The notes under the pieces: generated by a model
What the model saw: the letters and a program-made list of their open reading frames with translations, nothing else
Database searches by the model: none
Told to the model about the DNA's origin: nothing
Source of the DNA: [Synechococcus] sp. NIES-970
GTDB lineage: Bacteria > Cyanobacteriota > Cyanobacteriia > Cyanobacteriales > MRBY01
Assembly: GCA_002356215.1 (NCBI GenBank)
Contig: AP017959.1
Span: forward strand, 2,744,195 to 2,808,194
Length of the DNA: 64,000 nt
Direction of reading: 5' to 3'
Part shown: one piece after another, positions 37,716 through 47,185 of the stretch
Layout: every line of letters starts with the position of its first letter
How positions within the stretch are numbered: position 1 is the stretch's first letter
Position numbers and translations under genes: made by a program

Positions 37716-37856
37716 TACTGAGAGCCTCCTAGGTTTTGAGGATAAGCGGAATATGATGCGGTTCTTAAAAGAGCGTCTTATCCTGTAAGTTCAGGTTGGT
37801 TATTAAATAATGTTAACGTTTCTCAGGAAAGATTGTTTAATTTTCTCATTTCATGT

Positions 37857-40800
37857 CTAAAATCTCACGTCATATTCCACAGAGAAGCGATTATCGTCAT
37901 TGAGGTCCGTCGAGCCCCGTATAAATAATTGGTCGTTTACGCGATACCGCAGACCAAACTGAGTTGATTGATTGCTATTGATAATCTGCAATACAGAGAC
38001 CGATAGATCGGGGCTGATGTTGGCGCTGAGTTCCGCGCCGATCCCCAGGGTCGAGCTACCAGTATTTTCATCGTTAGTGATCACCGTCGGGAAAAGGCGT
38101 AACTCACTTAAGCCCAGGGCGCTGCCTATGACATTCTGGAGGTTACTCAGGAGAGCAGACCCCGCAAGGTTGGCGAGGGCCAGGGTTTCACTAGTACTAC
38201 CCCCCGTAAAGTTTTCCAGAAAAGAGCCACCCAAAAGCGAAATTAATTCCGTCTCACTGCGGGGCGGACTACTAGTTAGCTCGATATTTTCATCAAGGTT
38301 ACTGGCCCGTCCCCGGACTCTTGCTTGGATGCGGATGGTTTCAATGGTACCGAACTGGTTCGGGCCAAAGACGGTGGTGTCGCGAATCTCGGCGGAGAGG
38401 GGGTTCGTGGTTGATAGGAAGAAACGTGAATTTTCAAGGAGGGAGGTTTCAAGGGTTATGTCTAGTTCTGGATCCAGGCCAAAGTTTGGGTTAAAAATGG
38501 CGACGTTCCGATTACCCCCCAAGCGTAATTGGGTGGCAAAGAGATTAACTTGGCCACGATTGAGTTGAATTTCCCCCGCAGGTCTTAGGTTATCAAGGGT
38601 ACCGTTGAGAATTAGATCCCCGGTGGCCAGGAAATTGAGGATCGGTTGTCTTGTGATTTGGATGCGATCGCCCAGGGTGATTCTCAAGTTATCAAATTCA
38701 GTAATTGCCCGGAGGTCGAGGCCACCATTACCATTTTCGTCGGACTCTGGGGTCTGTCCATTACCGTTGCCATTATTGCCATTACCGTTACTGCCTTGGG
38801 TTCCCTCCGTTAGAAAAATACGGCCCGATTGGAGGGTTAAATCGCCCCCAATTGTCGGTTCTAAGCTCGTACCAGCCACAACTAAATTCCCAGCAACCCC
38901 CCCCTGGTAAAGGTCCGTGAGGGAAAAATCCAGATCTTCGAGGCTGACCTGGAGAGTCTGTTCGGGCCCTGTGCGTCTCGCCAAGGGGAGTTGGCCTGTA
39001 ATCGCCACTTGGCCACCACTAAAGTCTCCCGTCAGTTCCCGGACAGTGAGGGTATCAAAGTCAAAATCAATTTGGCCCTGGACATTGGTAAGGGGTGCAT
39101 CGGGCAACACTTGGGCCTGGACTTGGGCCTGGGCGATCGCCACCTGACCATCCGCCACAAGATCGATCGGTCGGCCTGTTTCCAAATCAATCTCACCCCT
39201 AATTTCTAGGTCGGCCTGCCCTTCGCCCCCAAGCCACATCAATTGGCCTCGAGTCAAAATATTGAGGAGAGCAAAACTCTCATCTTCAAGATTAAACGCT
39301 AAATTGAGCTCATTATTTTCAGGGAAGACCGTCGCGTTAGGGAGTCGGTAGGGCATACTCCCTGTAATTTTTAGGGGAGTCGCCTCAGCCACCAGTTCAC
39401 TGTCGACGATAAAATCTAAGCGGGCGTTATTGTAGGTAAAGTTGCCCTTAACACTATTGATTGGCGTGTCGTTAATCTCTGCTGCTGCTAAAGTCATTTC
39501 TCCCCGTGCTGAAGGATTTGCAGGGGTACCAGCGAGGGCAGCCGTCGCATTGACAAAGCCATCGACGGTCACCGCTTCAGGCAGATCAACAAATTTTTCT
39601 AAAAAGGCCATGGGCACTTCGTTGAGGCGCAGCTGTCCAGTCTGGGCCTCGCCCCCAAAACTACCGATAAAGCTGAGATTGCCACCCCCATCTGCCTCAG
39701 AAAGGCGAATTCCCACGGGGCGCAGGGTCAGCACCTGATCCCGCAAAACCCCCCGGGCGATCACTTGGGGAATCGTGATTTCGCCCCACTGCCAGGGAGA
39801 TCCGGCGATCTGTGATTCTCCAGCAACGGTCACTTCTTGGTAGCCACCAGCAAGGTCAAAGTCGGCCTGTAAACCAGATTCAGCATCATAGATAAAGCTC
39901 AAATTGCCGCTAAATTCCCCCTGGAGCTCCGCGAGTTCTGCGGGGAGGAGGGGTTTTGTTTCGGCCACATTCATCTCAAGCTGGGCTTGGACACAGCTGA
40001 GGAGGGCGAGTCTCTCGATAAAAGATTGTTGGCGATCGCCTTGGCGATACAGAATCGGACTTTCCTCTCCATCTGGCTCTGTACCATCATTGAGGAGGGT
40101 ATCGCAGCGATATTGCTCCCGTTCGAGGACTGGAGCATCTGGTAATTCCAGGGCCGGTTTCGAGGGGACAGCCATGGAAATCACCTCAGTGGTCACAGGG
40201 GGAGAAAGGGGGCGGCCTGCATAGAGATCTTCACTGCGGCCAAACCGACTGGAACGACCGAGATAATCTTGTAAAGACAAGCTGCTGAGGTACTGAAAGT
40301 CTTCGTAATCAAAGATTTGGAGGGCGGCTAGCACATCCTCAATGCGTCCTTGCTCAATATTGCTTGTGAGCTGAATGCGGGGACTAGGACGTTGGGCATT
40401 GGGGAGGGCAATGGTGCTATTGGCGATATAACGGCCGCCATTTTGAGTCCATTCGAGGTTCTGGAGTCGTAGGGTTTCATTGGCAAAATAAAAATTCCCC
40501 ATGAGGCGATCGCCACTCAGATAACCGAGCATCGGCTGGGCGATCGCCACCTGACCAGAAGCTGACCGGGCGACTAGGTCAGCACGTAACTCACTAGAAA
40601 TACGTCCTCCCAGGGCAACGGTCTCTAGGGGGAAGTCAAGGCGACGGAGAGCAGGTTGCCCCTGGGCCACCTGTTGCACCAAAGTGAGGGGGAGATTAGC
40701 GCTGCTCAGTTCGAGCCGGGTGGGTTCCAGACCCCTCTGGTCGTAGTCTAGGGCCAACTCTAATGTGGCGCCATCGAGGTTGAATTGTGCTTGTTCTGGG

Positions 40801-43613
40801 CGCAAAAAAGCGTTGAAACGGGCTGAGATTTGATCTTGTTCCCCTTCTAGGACGAGCACAGTGCGGCGATCACTACGAGTCTGAATTTGTCCCTCAAGCA
40901 AGGGGTCGAGGGTAAGTTCAGCCAGTTGGACATTAGCTAAAGCCAATTGGCCATTGATTTGGGGTTGCTGAATTGTGCCTTGAACTGTCCCCCGAAATCC
41001 CCCTTGTCCAGTTAATGCTAGGGCTTGGGCCGCTTCTGGCAAGGGGAGTTGGCGTAGATTTTCTAAATCCAAGTTCTGGGCATCAAGGTTCAGGGCGATT
41101 TGGGTGATGGCCTGGATTGGGTTGCGGCCCAGGCGATCGCTATCGATATCGAAGAGGCCATCGGCGCGGAAATTTTGGGCGATCGCCTCCTGGATTTGCA
41201 GTTGCCGGCCGTTCCAGGCCCAGCGACTCCTGAGGGGTGAATCGATCAAAGCAATCCCTTCGCTGAGGCGTAAATCTCCCTGGGCTTGTAGGTTGCGTAA
41301 ATTTGGCTGGGTGACATCGGCCACCAGTTGCACCGTACCATCCCCTAAACCGGTGAGGGAATCATTCAGGCGATCGAGATTTAAATTTTGGGCGGTAAAG
41401 TCCCCTTGAAATTGACCATTCTGGAGGGTTAACAGCCCCCCTCGCACCGTTCCCCCTGCCAGCTGCGCATTCAAAGACCCCTGGGCCAGGATTCCTTCGA
41501 TCACCAAATTATTAACGTTGCCGCGCACATCAAATTGCCCTTGGCTGGGAATGGTGGCTTCAAGATTAGCCAGTTGGGGGGCAAAGTCCACGAGGTTGAC
41601 GTTATTTACCAGGGTGCGGCTATACCATTCTCCCCCAGCAAGGGTGACCCCTTCCGTGCGGATTTCCCCTTGGCCGACGGTGACACGCCCTGAGCCCTGG
41701 GCGATCGTCGTGTCTAAACCAACATTCTCTAGAGGGCCACTGGTTTGAAATTGGCCAGAATAGCTGGCCACTAAACTCCTGGGTACTGCGGGTAACAGTT
41801 GTTTAAGGTCTAAATTATTCAGGTCTAAATCTGCCCGCCATTGACCCTCTTCGACGACGATATTGCGGGCGATCGCCTGACCACTGGCAAAACTGGTGCG
41901 AGCCTGGCCAGTAATGGCCAGGGAGCCTTCTGGTTGGTTATTTTCGGGCTGGGCGAAGGTGCCCGAAACCTGAAAGTCACCATTGACCAAACTCTGTTGT
42001 AAAAATGGTGGTACTTCCTCTGTGAGCAACTGTGCGAGACGTAGCCCCTCGGCCCGGGCGGGGGTCTGCCACTGGGTTTGGGTAATGCGGAGATTGGGCA
42101 TTGTCACAAAGCCCCCCGCCACTGGTACAACGGCCGTTCCTGAGACCAAAAATTCTGACACTTGATCCAGGGGCGCTTCAAACAGCACATCGGTGCGACC
42201 CAAGCCCGCCTGGACGGGTAATTCGATCTCGTAGAGCTGGGCCAAGGCATTGGTGGGCAGTTCTGTCCCTTGGGCGGTAATGGCGATCGCCCCGGTGGGG
42301 ATGGTGTCACTGGCCAGTTGGATCGTGCCCTGGCCAACAATATTCCCCCCCAGGGTGGGCTGGGCAGTGAACTGCTCGATCACAAAACGGCCATCTTCAA
42401 TGGCCATATCCCCTTGGAAACTGTCAATGGTAAGGCGATCGACCGTTAGGGGCGTGGCGTTTACGGCAGCCACAGTAAGCTCTAAATCATCCAAAAGGCC
42501 ACCAAAGGTAACTGTTGCCGCCAATTCTCCTTCGACAGGAAAGGCTGGTGCTTCGAGTTCAAAAGCATCCAAGATGAGGGCAATTTCAGCGGCAGTCGCT
42601 TCCAGTTGGCCCGTATAACCGCCTTCAAAATCAACGATTAAATCCCCACCAAAATTCAGTTCCCCCAACTGGCCCGTCGCTTGTTTAAAGTGCAGTGCTT
42701 GGTCTTGAAAACCAATGCGACCATTAAATTCTCGAATCGGTTTAGCTAAACCGGGTACATCAAGGGTACTGTCCTGGGCGACCACTTCCCCCGACCAACT
42801 GACCACATCTCCATCTTCTAGCTTGAGGTTAACAAAGCCATCAATAAAGCCGTCGGCAAAGGTGACCGGGGGCACAAGAAGGTGGGAAATCGCCGCAGGA
42901 TTAAGTTTTTTACCCCGGATATCAAGGTCACTCACATCCTGGTCAAAGTCTAAGATCCCCGATACTTCTAATTCGCCGCCTTCATCTAATTTTCCTTTGA
43001 CGTCGAGGTCAATGACTTTATTGTCATTGCTGAGATTACCTTTACCGGAAACGATCGCCAAATTGACTGGGGTACTCAATGCGCCAGACCGTTGGCGGGC
43101 AATCAAAGTCAGTTGACCTCGCCGCAGTTGAATACGGTTGATATTTACCTTGAGATCGTCGTCATCTGAGTCATCGGGAGTGATTTCTAGGTCAAGCCAG
43201 CGACGGGCTTCATTTTGTTCAACGGTGATTTGAGGATTGACCAGGGTGAGATTGAGATCTAACTGGCGGCGAATGAGTAATGTCCAAAGATTAAAATCAA
43301 CGGCGATCGCCTCCACTTGAATCCGATCATTTGACGCTTCCGTGGGAGGCAATTCCGAAGCGCCAAACCGCAGTTCCCTCCAAGACAACCCTTGAACACG
43401 GCCAATTTGAATTGGGCGATTGATTGTTTTGCTGAGTTGCTGTTCGATTTGTGGCGATAAACGCTGAAAGATAAAATAGCGACCATAGCCAATGCTGGCT
43501 CCTGCCGTCACGACCATACCCGCAGCAACGCCGACAATCCACCGTTTTGGCCAACGGGCATTATTTTGTTGTTGCCCTGGAAGTTCGGGGGGAGAAGAAG
43601 GGGTTGGGCTCAT
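37857..43613 (-). CDS. tamB: TamB/TIC236-like translocation and assembly protein (DUF490)
   Basis: 1918 residues. A short cytoplasmic Pro-rich N-terminus, one membrane anchor (about 24-48), then a very long repetitive beta-rich region with many GxxxxxG, LDL and GEI-type strands, and a C-terminal DUF490 domain (about 1500-1918) ending VEYDVRF, like an outer-membrane beta-signal. TamB spans the periplasm and helps lipids or outer-membrane proteins reach the outer membrane; plastid TIC236 is its homologue. An Asn/Gly-rich low-complexity insert lies at about 1605-1630 (38722-38796). It is transcribed toward ftsH with 141 bases between. Confidence 0.9.
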   Translation of the reverse strand: MSPTPSSPPELPGQQQNNARWPKRWIVGVAAGMVVTAGASIGYGRYFIFQRLSPQIEQQLSKTINRPIQIGRVQGLSWRELRFGASELPPTEASNDRIQVEAIAVDFNLWTLLIRRQLDLNLTLVNPQITVEQNEARRWLDLEITPDDSDDDDLKVNINRIQLRRGQLTLIARQRSGALSTPVNLAIVSGKGNLSNDNKVIDLDVKGKLDEGGELEVSGILDFDQDVSDLDIRGKKLNPAAISHLLVPPVTFADGFIDGFVNLKLEDGDVVSWSGEVVAQDSTLDVPGLAKPIREFNGRIGFQDQALHFKQATGQLGELNFGGDLIVDFEGGYTGQLEATAAEIALILDAFELEAPAFPVEGELAATVTFGGLLDDLELTVAAVNATPLTVDRLTIDSFQGDMAIEDGRFVIEQFTAQPTLGGNIVGQGTIQLASDTIPTGAIAITAQGTELPTNALAQLYEIELPVQAGLGRTDVLFEAPLDQVSEFLVSGTAVVPVAGGFVTMPNLRITQTQWQTPARAEGLRLAQLLTEEVPPFLQQSLVNGDFQVSGTFAQPENNQPEGSLAITGQARTSFASGQAIARNIVVEEGQWRADLDLNNLDLKQLLPAVPRSLVASYSGQFQTSGPLENVGLDTTIAQGSGRVTVGQGEIRTEGVTLAGGEWYSRTLVNNVNLVDFAPQLANLEATIPSQGQFDVRGNVNNLVIEGILAQGSLNAQLAGGTVRGGLLTLQNGQFQGDFTAQNLNLDRLNDSLTGLGDGTVQLVADVTQPNLRNLQAQGDLRLSEGIALIDSPLRSRWAWNGRQLQIQEAIAQNFRADGLFDIDSDRLGRNPIQAITQIALNLDAQNLDLENLRQLPLPEAAQALALTGQGGFRGTVQGTIQQPQINGQLALANVQLAELTLDPLLEGQIQTRSDRRTVLVLEGEQDQISARFNAFLRPEQAQFNLDGATLELALDYDQRGLEPTRLELSSANLPLTLVQQVAQGQPALRRLDFPLETVALGGRISSELRADLVARSASGQVAIAQPMLGYLSGDRLMGNFYFANETLRLQNLEWTQNGGRYIANSTIALPNAQRPSPRIQLTSNIEQGRIEDVLAALQIFDYEDFQYLSSLSLQDYLGRSSRFGRSEDLYAGRPLSPPVTTEVISMAVPSKPALELPDAPVLEREQYRCDTLLNDGTEPDGEESPILYRQGDRQQSFIERLALLSCVQAQLEMNVAETKPLLPAELAELQGEFSGNLSFIYDAESGLQADFDLAGGYQEVTVAGESQIAGSPWQWGEITIPQVIARGVLRDQVLTLRPVGIRLSEADGGGNLSFIGSFGGEAQTGQLRLNEVPMAFLEKFVDLPEAVTVDGFVNATAALAGTPANPSARGEMTLAAAEINDTPINSVKGNFTYNNARLDFIVDSELVAEATPLKITGSMPYRLPNATVFPENNELNLAFNLEDESFALLNILTRGQLMWLGGEGQADLEIRGEIDLETGRPIDLVADGQVAIAQAQVQAQVLPDAPLTNVQGQIDFDFDTLTVRELTGDFSGGQVAITGQLPLARRTGPEQTLQVSLEDLDFSLTDLYQGGVAGNLVVAGTSLEPTIGGDLTLQSGRIFLTEGTQGSNGNGNNGNGNGQTPESDENGNGGLDLRAITEFDNLRITLGDRIQITRQPILNFLATGDLILNGTLDNLRPAGEIQLNRGQVNLFATQLRLGGNRNVAIFNPNFGLDPELDITLETSLLENSRFFLSTTNPLSAEIRDTTVFGPNQFGTIETIRIQARVRGRASNLDENIELTSSPPRSETELISLLGGSFLENFTGGSTSETLALANLAGSALLSNLQNVIGSALGLSELRLFPTVITNDENTGSSTLGIGAELSANISPDLSVSVLQIINSNQSTQFGLRYRVNDQLFIRGSTDLNDDNRFSVEYDVRF

Positions 43614-43719
43614 GGCGACAGTGGTCTGCTGGAACTGCGATCATTATAGATAGATTGACCCAAAGGAAAATGTTTTGTGGCCAGCTGATCTACGAAACTT
43701 ACCACCCGCTTGCTCAAAA

Positions 43720-43741
43720 CCATGGGGCGATCGCCCCATGG
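43720..43741. repeat. 22-bp perfect palindrome centred on HIP1
   Basis: GCGATCGC extended by CCATGGG on the left and its complement on the right; the whole 22 bases are self-complementary and include an NcoI-type CCATGG at each end. It lies between the tamB start and the next gene's terminator, and is followed on the minus strand by GTTTTG. Confidence 0.85.
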
Positions 43742-43748
43742 CGGGTTC

Positions 43749-43790
43749 AAAAAAACACAAAAAAGGGAAGTCAGTGCTGTGCTGCTTCCC
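43749..43790 (-). terminator. Intrinsic terminator of the Ala-rich protein gene
   Basis: On the minus strand GGGAAG (43790-43785) pairs with CTTCCC (43770-43765) around a 14-base loop and is followed by T6, GTG, T7. This is a strong terminator for the gene ending at 43853. Confidence 0.85.
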
Positions 43791-43852
43791 TGCTGAGGCT
43801 AGATAATTACGTCGATAGTGAGCGAGAGATCCTCGAAACCTGAGATATAAAC

Positions 43853-44320
43853 CTAGATTTTGACCGTTTGGGCCATGGCTTTAAACGCGGCCATGTTTGC
43901 CCCAGGGCGACGCCGCTGGGAACGGTTGCCGGGGTTGAGGAGATAGCCCGTGGCGAAACCACCGACCATGGCCGTTTGGGCCTGGGCTGCTTCTTGGCTG
44001 GCCGCCTGAACCGCAGCGGCGATGATGCTTTCTGGATCGCTCGCAGTAGGGGCACTCACCACAGGGGCAGGGGCAGCTGCCACAGGCTCACCTGATGCGT
44101 TAGCCTCAGGGGTTTCTACTGCCTCAGAGCGCACTGCTGGGGCCATGGGCGCAGCGGCGGTAGATTCATCGCCCTGGGCGGGCAGTTCCATAAAAAAGTC
44201 GTCTTTTTTCTTTCCTAAAATTTTTCCAAGCACGGGCAAGCTCCTAAGGATTTTTGAAAATACGTTTAAATGGCCTTCAACGTTTTTGTCAGTATCTTTG
44301 TCAATTGAGGGTGAAGGCAC
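43853..44320 (-). CDS. Ala/Pro-rich hypothetical protein
   Basis: Up to 155 residues from a GTG at 44320 (MPSPSIDKDTDK); the first ATG is at 44191 (MELPAQGD), giving 112 residues. Start choice is uncertain because neither has a good ribosome site. A basic-hydrophobic N-terminal stretch (FSKILRSLPVLGKILGKKKDDFF) is followed by a low-complexity Ala/Pro/Glu/Val linker (about 50-115) and a C-terminal block AMVGGFATGYLLNPGNRSQRRRPGANM that looks conserved. No known domain. It has its own terminator (43749-43790), supporting expression. Function unknown. Confidence 0.6.
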   Translation of the reverse strand: MPSPSIDKDTDKNVEGHLNVFSKILRSLPVLGKILGKKKDDFFMELPAQGDESTAAAPMAPAVRSEAVETPEANASGEPVAAAPAPVVSAPTASDPESIIAAAVQAASQEAAQAQTAMVGGFATGYLLNPGNRSQRRRPGANMAAFKAMAQTVKI

Positions 44321-44474
44321 TAGCGGTGTTAAGTTACGCTGATTCTATTGATTAAGTTTTATTAAGTCAAGAAAATCTTGGTAATTCAAGTTTTTTTGAG
44401 TATTTATGACCATTGATCCCTGAGAAAATGATAAAAAGTAGCCACAGCACACGGAAAAATGAGAGGCGATCGCC

Positions 44475-46016
44475 ATGGGTCAGGTAGAAACAATTTTGCG
44501 CGACATGCCTGGGGATCCTTTAACGGGCCTCAAGGCCGCAGACCAGCGCTGGCGGGCCTGGCGACAGGGGGAGATTTCCCACGACCCGATGGTGCAGACT
44601 GGGACGGACGAGTTTCCAGGCTATGACTGTGATGTGCTGGTCTGCGGGGGAACCCTCGGTCTGCTCTTGGGGGCAGCGCTCCAGCGGCGGGGTTGGCAGG
44701 TGATTATTTTAGAGCGGGGCATGTTGCAGGGGCGGGTGCAGGAATGGAATATCTCCCGGGGGGAGTTGGAAATCTTGGTCGATCTAGAGCTACTCAGTGA
44801 GGCGGAACTACGGGAGGCGATCGCCACAGAATTCAACCCCCTGCGCATCCAGTTCCATGGGGGGGATCCCCTCTGGGTCAAAAACATTCTCAACATCGGT
44901 GTCAGTCCCCGCCGCCTGTTGGCTAAGGTCAAGGAAAAATTCCTCACTTGGGGCGGCAAAATTTTTGAAAACCAAAGCTGTACAAAGATCACGATTTCAC
45001 CGGGTGGGGCGATCGCCAAAACGGCAAAATTCACTTTCCGTACCCGTTCAATCCTCGATGCAATGGGGCATTTTTCCCCCATTGCCCAACAGGTGCGCCA
45101 GGGCCAGAAACCAGACGGAGTCTGTCTTGTTGTGGGGAGTTGTGCCCAGGGTTTTGCAGACAACAATAAAGGAGATTTAATCTACTCCTGCACACCGATC
45201 CGGAACCAGTGCCAATATTTCTGGGAAGCTTTTCCGGCCCAAGATGGCCGCACCACCTACCTATTTACTTACCTAGATGCCCATCCCCAGCGCTTTGATT
45301 TGGCCTTTTTGCTGGAAGAATATTTCAAGCTATTGCCGGATTATCAGCAAGTAGATTTAGAGGCCCTGGACTTTCAACGATTTCTCTTTGGTTTTTTCCC
45401 CAGTTATCGCCGCAGTCCCCTCCGTTATCCTTGGGGCCGTATTTTACCGATTGGGGACAGTAGTGGCGCCCAGTCTCCGGTGAGTTTTGGGGGGTTTGGG
45501 TCCATGTTGCGGCATCTGGGGCGATTAACCACTGGTCTGGATGACGCCCTAAAACAAGATTGTTGCGATCGCCAAGGGTTAGCTCTGTTGCAGCCTTACC
45601 AGCCGAATATTTCGGTGACTTGGCTATTCCAGAAGGCCATGAGCGTCGGCATCAATCAAACCTGTCCGCCTAACCAAATTAATGATCTGTTGAATGCTGT
45701 TTTTGGGGTGATGGCCCAGCTCGGTGAAGAGACTCTCAATCCTTTTTTGCAAGATGTGGTGCAGTTTAAGGGGCTGACACGAACATTGCCCCGGGTAGAT
45801 TTTAAAACAGTGCTGCCTTTGCTGCCCCATTTGGGAGTGGGCGCCCTAGCCGACTGGTTGCGTCACTATCTAACCTTGGGACTCTATACCTCTGGCTATG
45901 GCCTCAGCCAGCGCTTACCCCTGGGGGATAGTTATCGCATCAAACGGCAGGTTGAAGCTTGGCAATATGGCTCAGGTCAAGATTTCCACGGCGTGCCAAC
46001 CCAAGCAAACAGTTAA
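44475..46016 (+). CDS. cruP: CruA/CruP-type flavoprotein (lycopene cyclase family)
   Basis: 513 residues. FAD-binding dinucleotide motif VLVCGGTLGLLLGAALQRRGWQVIILERG (about 56-84), the family stretches WNISRGELEILVDLELLSEAEL and RIQFHGGDPLWVKNILNIGVSPRRLL, a middle motif ILDAMGHFSPIAQQVRQGQKPDG, and GRILPIGDSSGAQSPVSFGGFGSMLRHLGRLTTGL near residue 325. These are the hallmarks of CruA/CruP. Length and sequence fit CruP better; plant CruP is linked to limiting carotenoid epoxide/ROS effects, CruA to lycopene cyclisation. The exact activity here is not settled by sequence. Confidence 0.82.
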   Translation: MGQVETILRDMPGDPLTGLKAADQRWRAWRQGEISHDPMVQTGTDEFPGYDCDVLVCGGTLGLLLGAALQRRGWQVIILERGMLQGRVQEWNISRGELEILVDLELLSEAELREAIATEFNPLRIQFHGGDPLWVKNILNIGVSPRRLLAKVKEKFLTWGGKIFENQSCTKITISPGGAIAKTAKFTFRTRSILDAMGHFSPIAQQVRQGQKPDGVCLVVGSCAQGFADNNKGDLIYSCTPIRNQCQYFWEAFPAQDGRTTYLFTYLDAHPQRFDLAFLLEEYFKLLPDYQQVDLEALDFQRFLFGFFPSYRRSPLRYPWGRILPIGDSSGAQSPVSFGGFGSMLRHLGRLTTGLDDALKQDCCDRQGLALLQPYQPNISVTWLFQKAMSVGINQTCPPNQINDLLNAVFGVMAQLGEETLNPFLQDVVQFKGLTRTLPRVDFKTVLPLLPHLGVGALADWLRHYLTLGLYTSGYGLSQRLPLGDSYRIKRQVEAWQYGSGQDFHGVPTQANS

Positions 46017-46034
46017 CCGATAAACCCCACAAGG

Positions 46035-46712
46035 CTAAAAGGCGATCGCCCCCAAACGGTTTTGTAACATCTGCGGAAACTGGGCGTAATAGCGCTGGTT
46101 TAACGGTGAGGGGTGGGGCAGGGGCGCCAGGGTGACGATTTTTTGGTGCTCCATCCCCAGGGCATCCGTTGCCCGCAGGGTCACCGCTAGAGTGTTCTCG
46201 AAGCGATCGCCCCGCCGAAAAAAACCATTCACTTCTCCTGGGCGACCATAGGGCTCGAACCATTTAAACGCCTCCGTGCCCAGGGTAATAATTTGATTGC
46301 CCTCCCAGTGCAACACCAAAAGTCGCTCCACAAAAGGTCGAAACCGTTCTTTTACCGCCACCGCATAGGCTTTATTTCCTGGCGGTTTGTAGGGCACAGT
46401 GTTGGTTAACAGGAGGCGATCGCACACCGTTTCTAACTGCTTTTTATCAGAAACCCGTTGGTGGTGCATGGCGTAATAAAACCCCTGGCGCACCAAAGTG
46501 CCCGCCGCCCCGTAGAGGGGTTGTCGGGCATGGACTTCATCTCGACCCAAGTCCCGCCCAAAAAAGCACAAAGAGGCCTTCAGATTGCCGGCGTACAGTA
46601 CAGGCTGTGTTGGTTCTAGCCGTGCGGCTTGGTAAATCGGCACATCGATGGGAAAAGGCTCCCGCTCCGCCTCTGTCCGCACCTGGGCGATGAGGGTCGC
46701 AATATCCGTCAT
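46035..46712 (-). CDS. Uracil-DNA glycosylase-family protein
   Basis: 225 residues. FFGRDLGRDEVHARQPLYGAAGTLVRQGF matches the family-4/5-like motif GxDPGxxE...G.PF.G.aG (with Arg replacing some residues), followed by LLTNTVPYKPPGNKAY, ITLGTEAFKWF and the C-terminal LPHPSPLNQRYY (the HPSPLN catalytic-loop motif). This is the UDG superfamily, possibly a specialised or inactive member because the first motif reads FGRDLGRD rather than GQDPG. Converges on cruP-like gene with 18 bases between. Confidence 0.75.
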   Translation of the reverse strand: MTDIATLIAQVRTEAEREPFPIDVPIYQAARLEPTQPVLYAGNLKASLCFFGRDLGRDEVHARQPLYGAAGTLVRQGFYYAMHHQRVSDKKQLETVCDRLLLTNTVPYKPPGNKAYAVAVKERFRPFVERLLVLHWEGNQIITLGTEAFKWFEPYGRPGEVNGFFRRGDRFENTLAVTLRATDALGMEHQKIVTLAPLPHPSPLNQRYYAQFPQMLQNRLGAIAF

Positions 46713-47185
46713 GGTCTTTTTTTAGAGAATGCAAAAGATCCTTGCCATTGTTGGCGATCGCTATGGCCCTTTGTCAACCTCACACCGCAAAATTCTTGGC
46801 ATTAACATCCCCAAAATGACAAAAATGAATTAAATCTTCACAAAAAAATTAATATTATTCGTGCAAATATTGCGCCAGGTTCCATGTCCCTGCCAAAAAA
46901 CAATCAACTTGTTTTTAAATGCAATAAAAATCCAAACAAAATCTGCCACTTCAACGCCTAAAAAATACTGCTCGAGAGAAAAAATTAACCTTGTGATTGC
47001 CAAAAAGTGAAAGATCTTTTAGCAAGCGATCAGTTAGACAATGTTTTACCTTTTAAGACTTAAATCGAACTGAAGGGATCAACAAACCGATAACATATTT
47101 GTTTTTGTGTATTGTTGCAAACGTTTTGTTAGTTGCCGAGGAGAATATGGGTATATTAATACCGAGAATGCTCTAGACATAGAAT
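46713..47185. other. 473-base AT-rich control region of the Pix-type operon
   Basis: No protein gene apart from a possible nine-codon leader (47147-47176). The left end holds the promoter of the UDG-family gene. The right end, rich in A and T runs, should hold the operon promoter. GGTAT/ATACC arms (47150-47163) lie inside the leader frame. I saw no clear factor-binding site. Confidence 0.5.
47147..47176 (+). CDS. Possible leader peptide MGILIPRML
   Basis: ATG 47147 is preceded by GAGGAG (47138-47143), the best ribosome site in this region. It opens a nine-codon frame that ends with TAG at 47174-47176, nine bases before the ATG of the PATAN-REC gene (47186). That ATG itself lacks a ribosome site (CATAGAATATG). 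The frame could couple translation into the operon. It is too short to be proven by sequence. Confidence 0.35.
   Translation: MGILIPRML

Noticed and set aside
37972-43116. Many open frames opposite tamB (for example 37972-38568, 41104-41409)
   Set aside because: They are mirror frames of a GC-biased coding strand; none has a recognisable domain or ribosome site.
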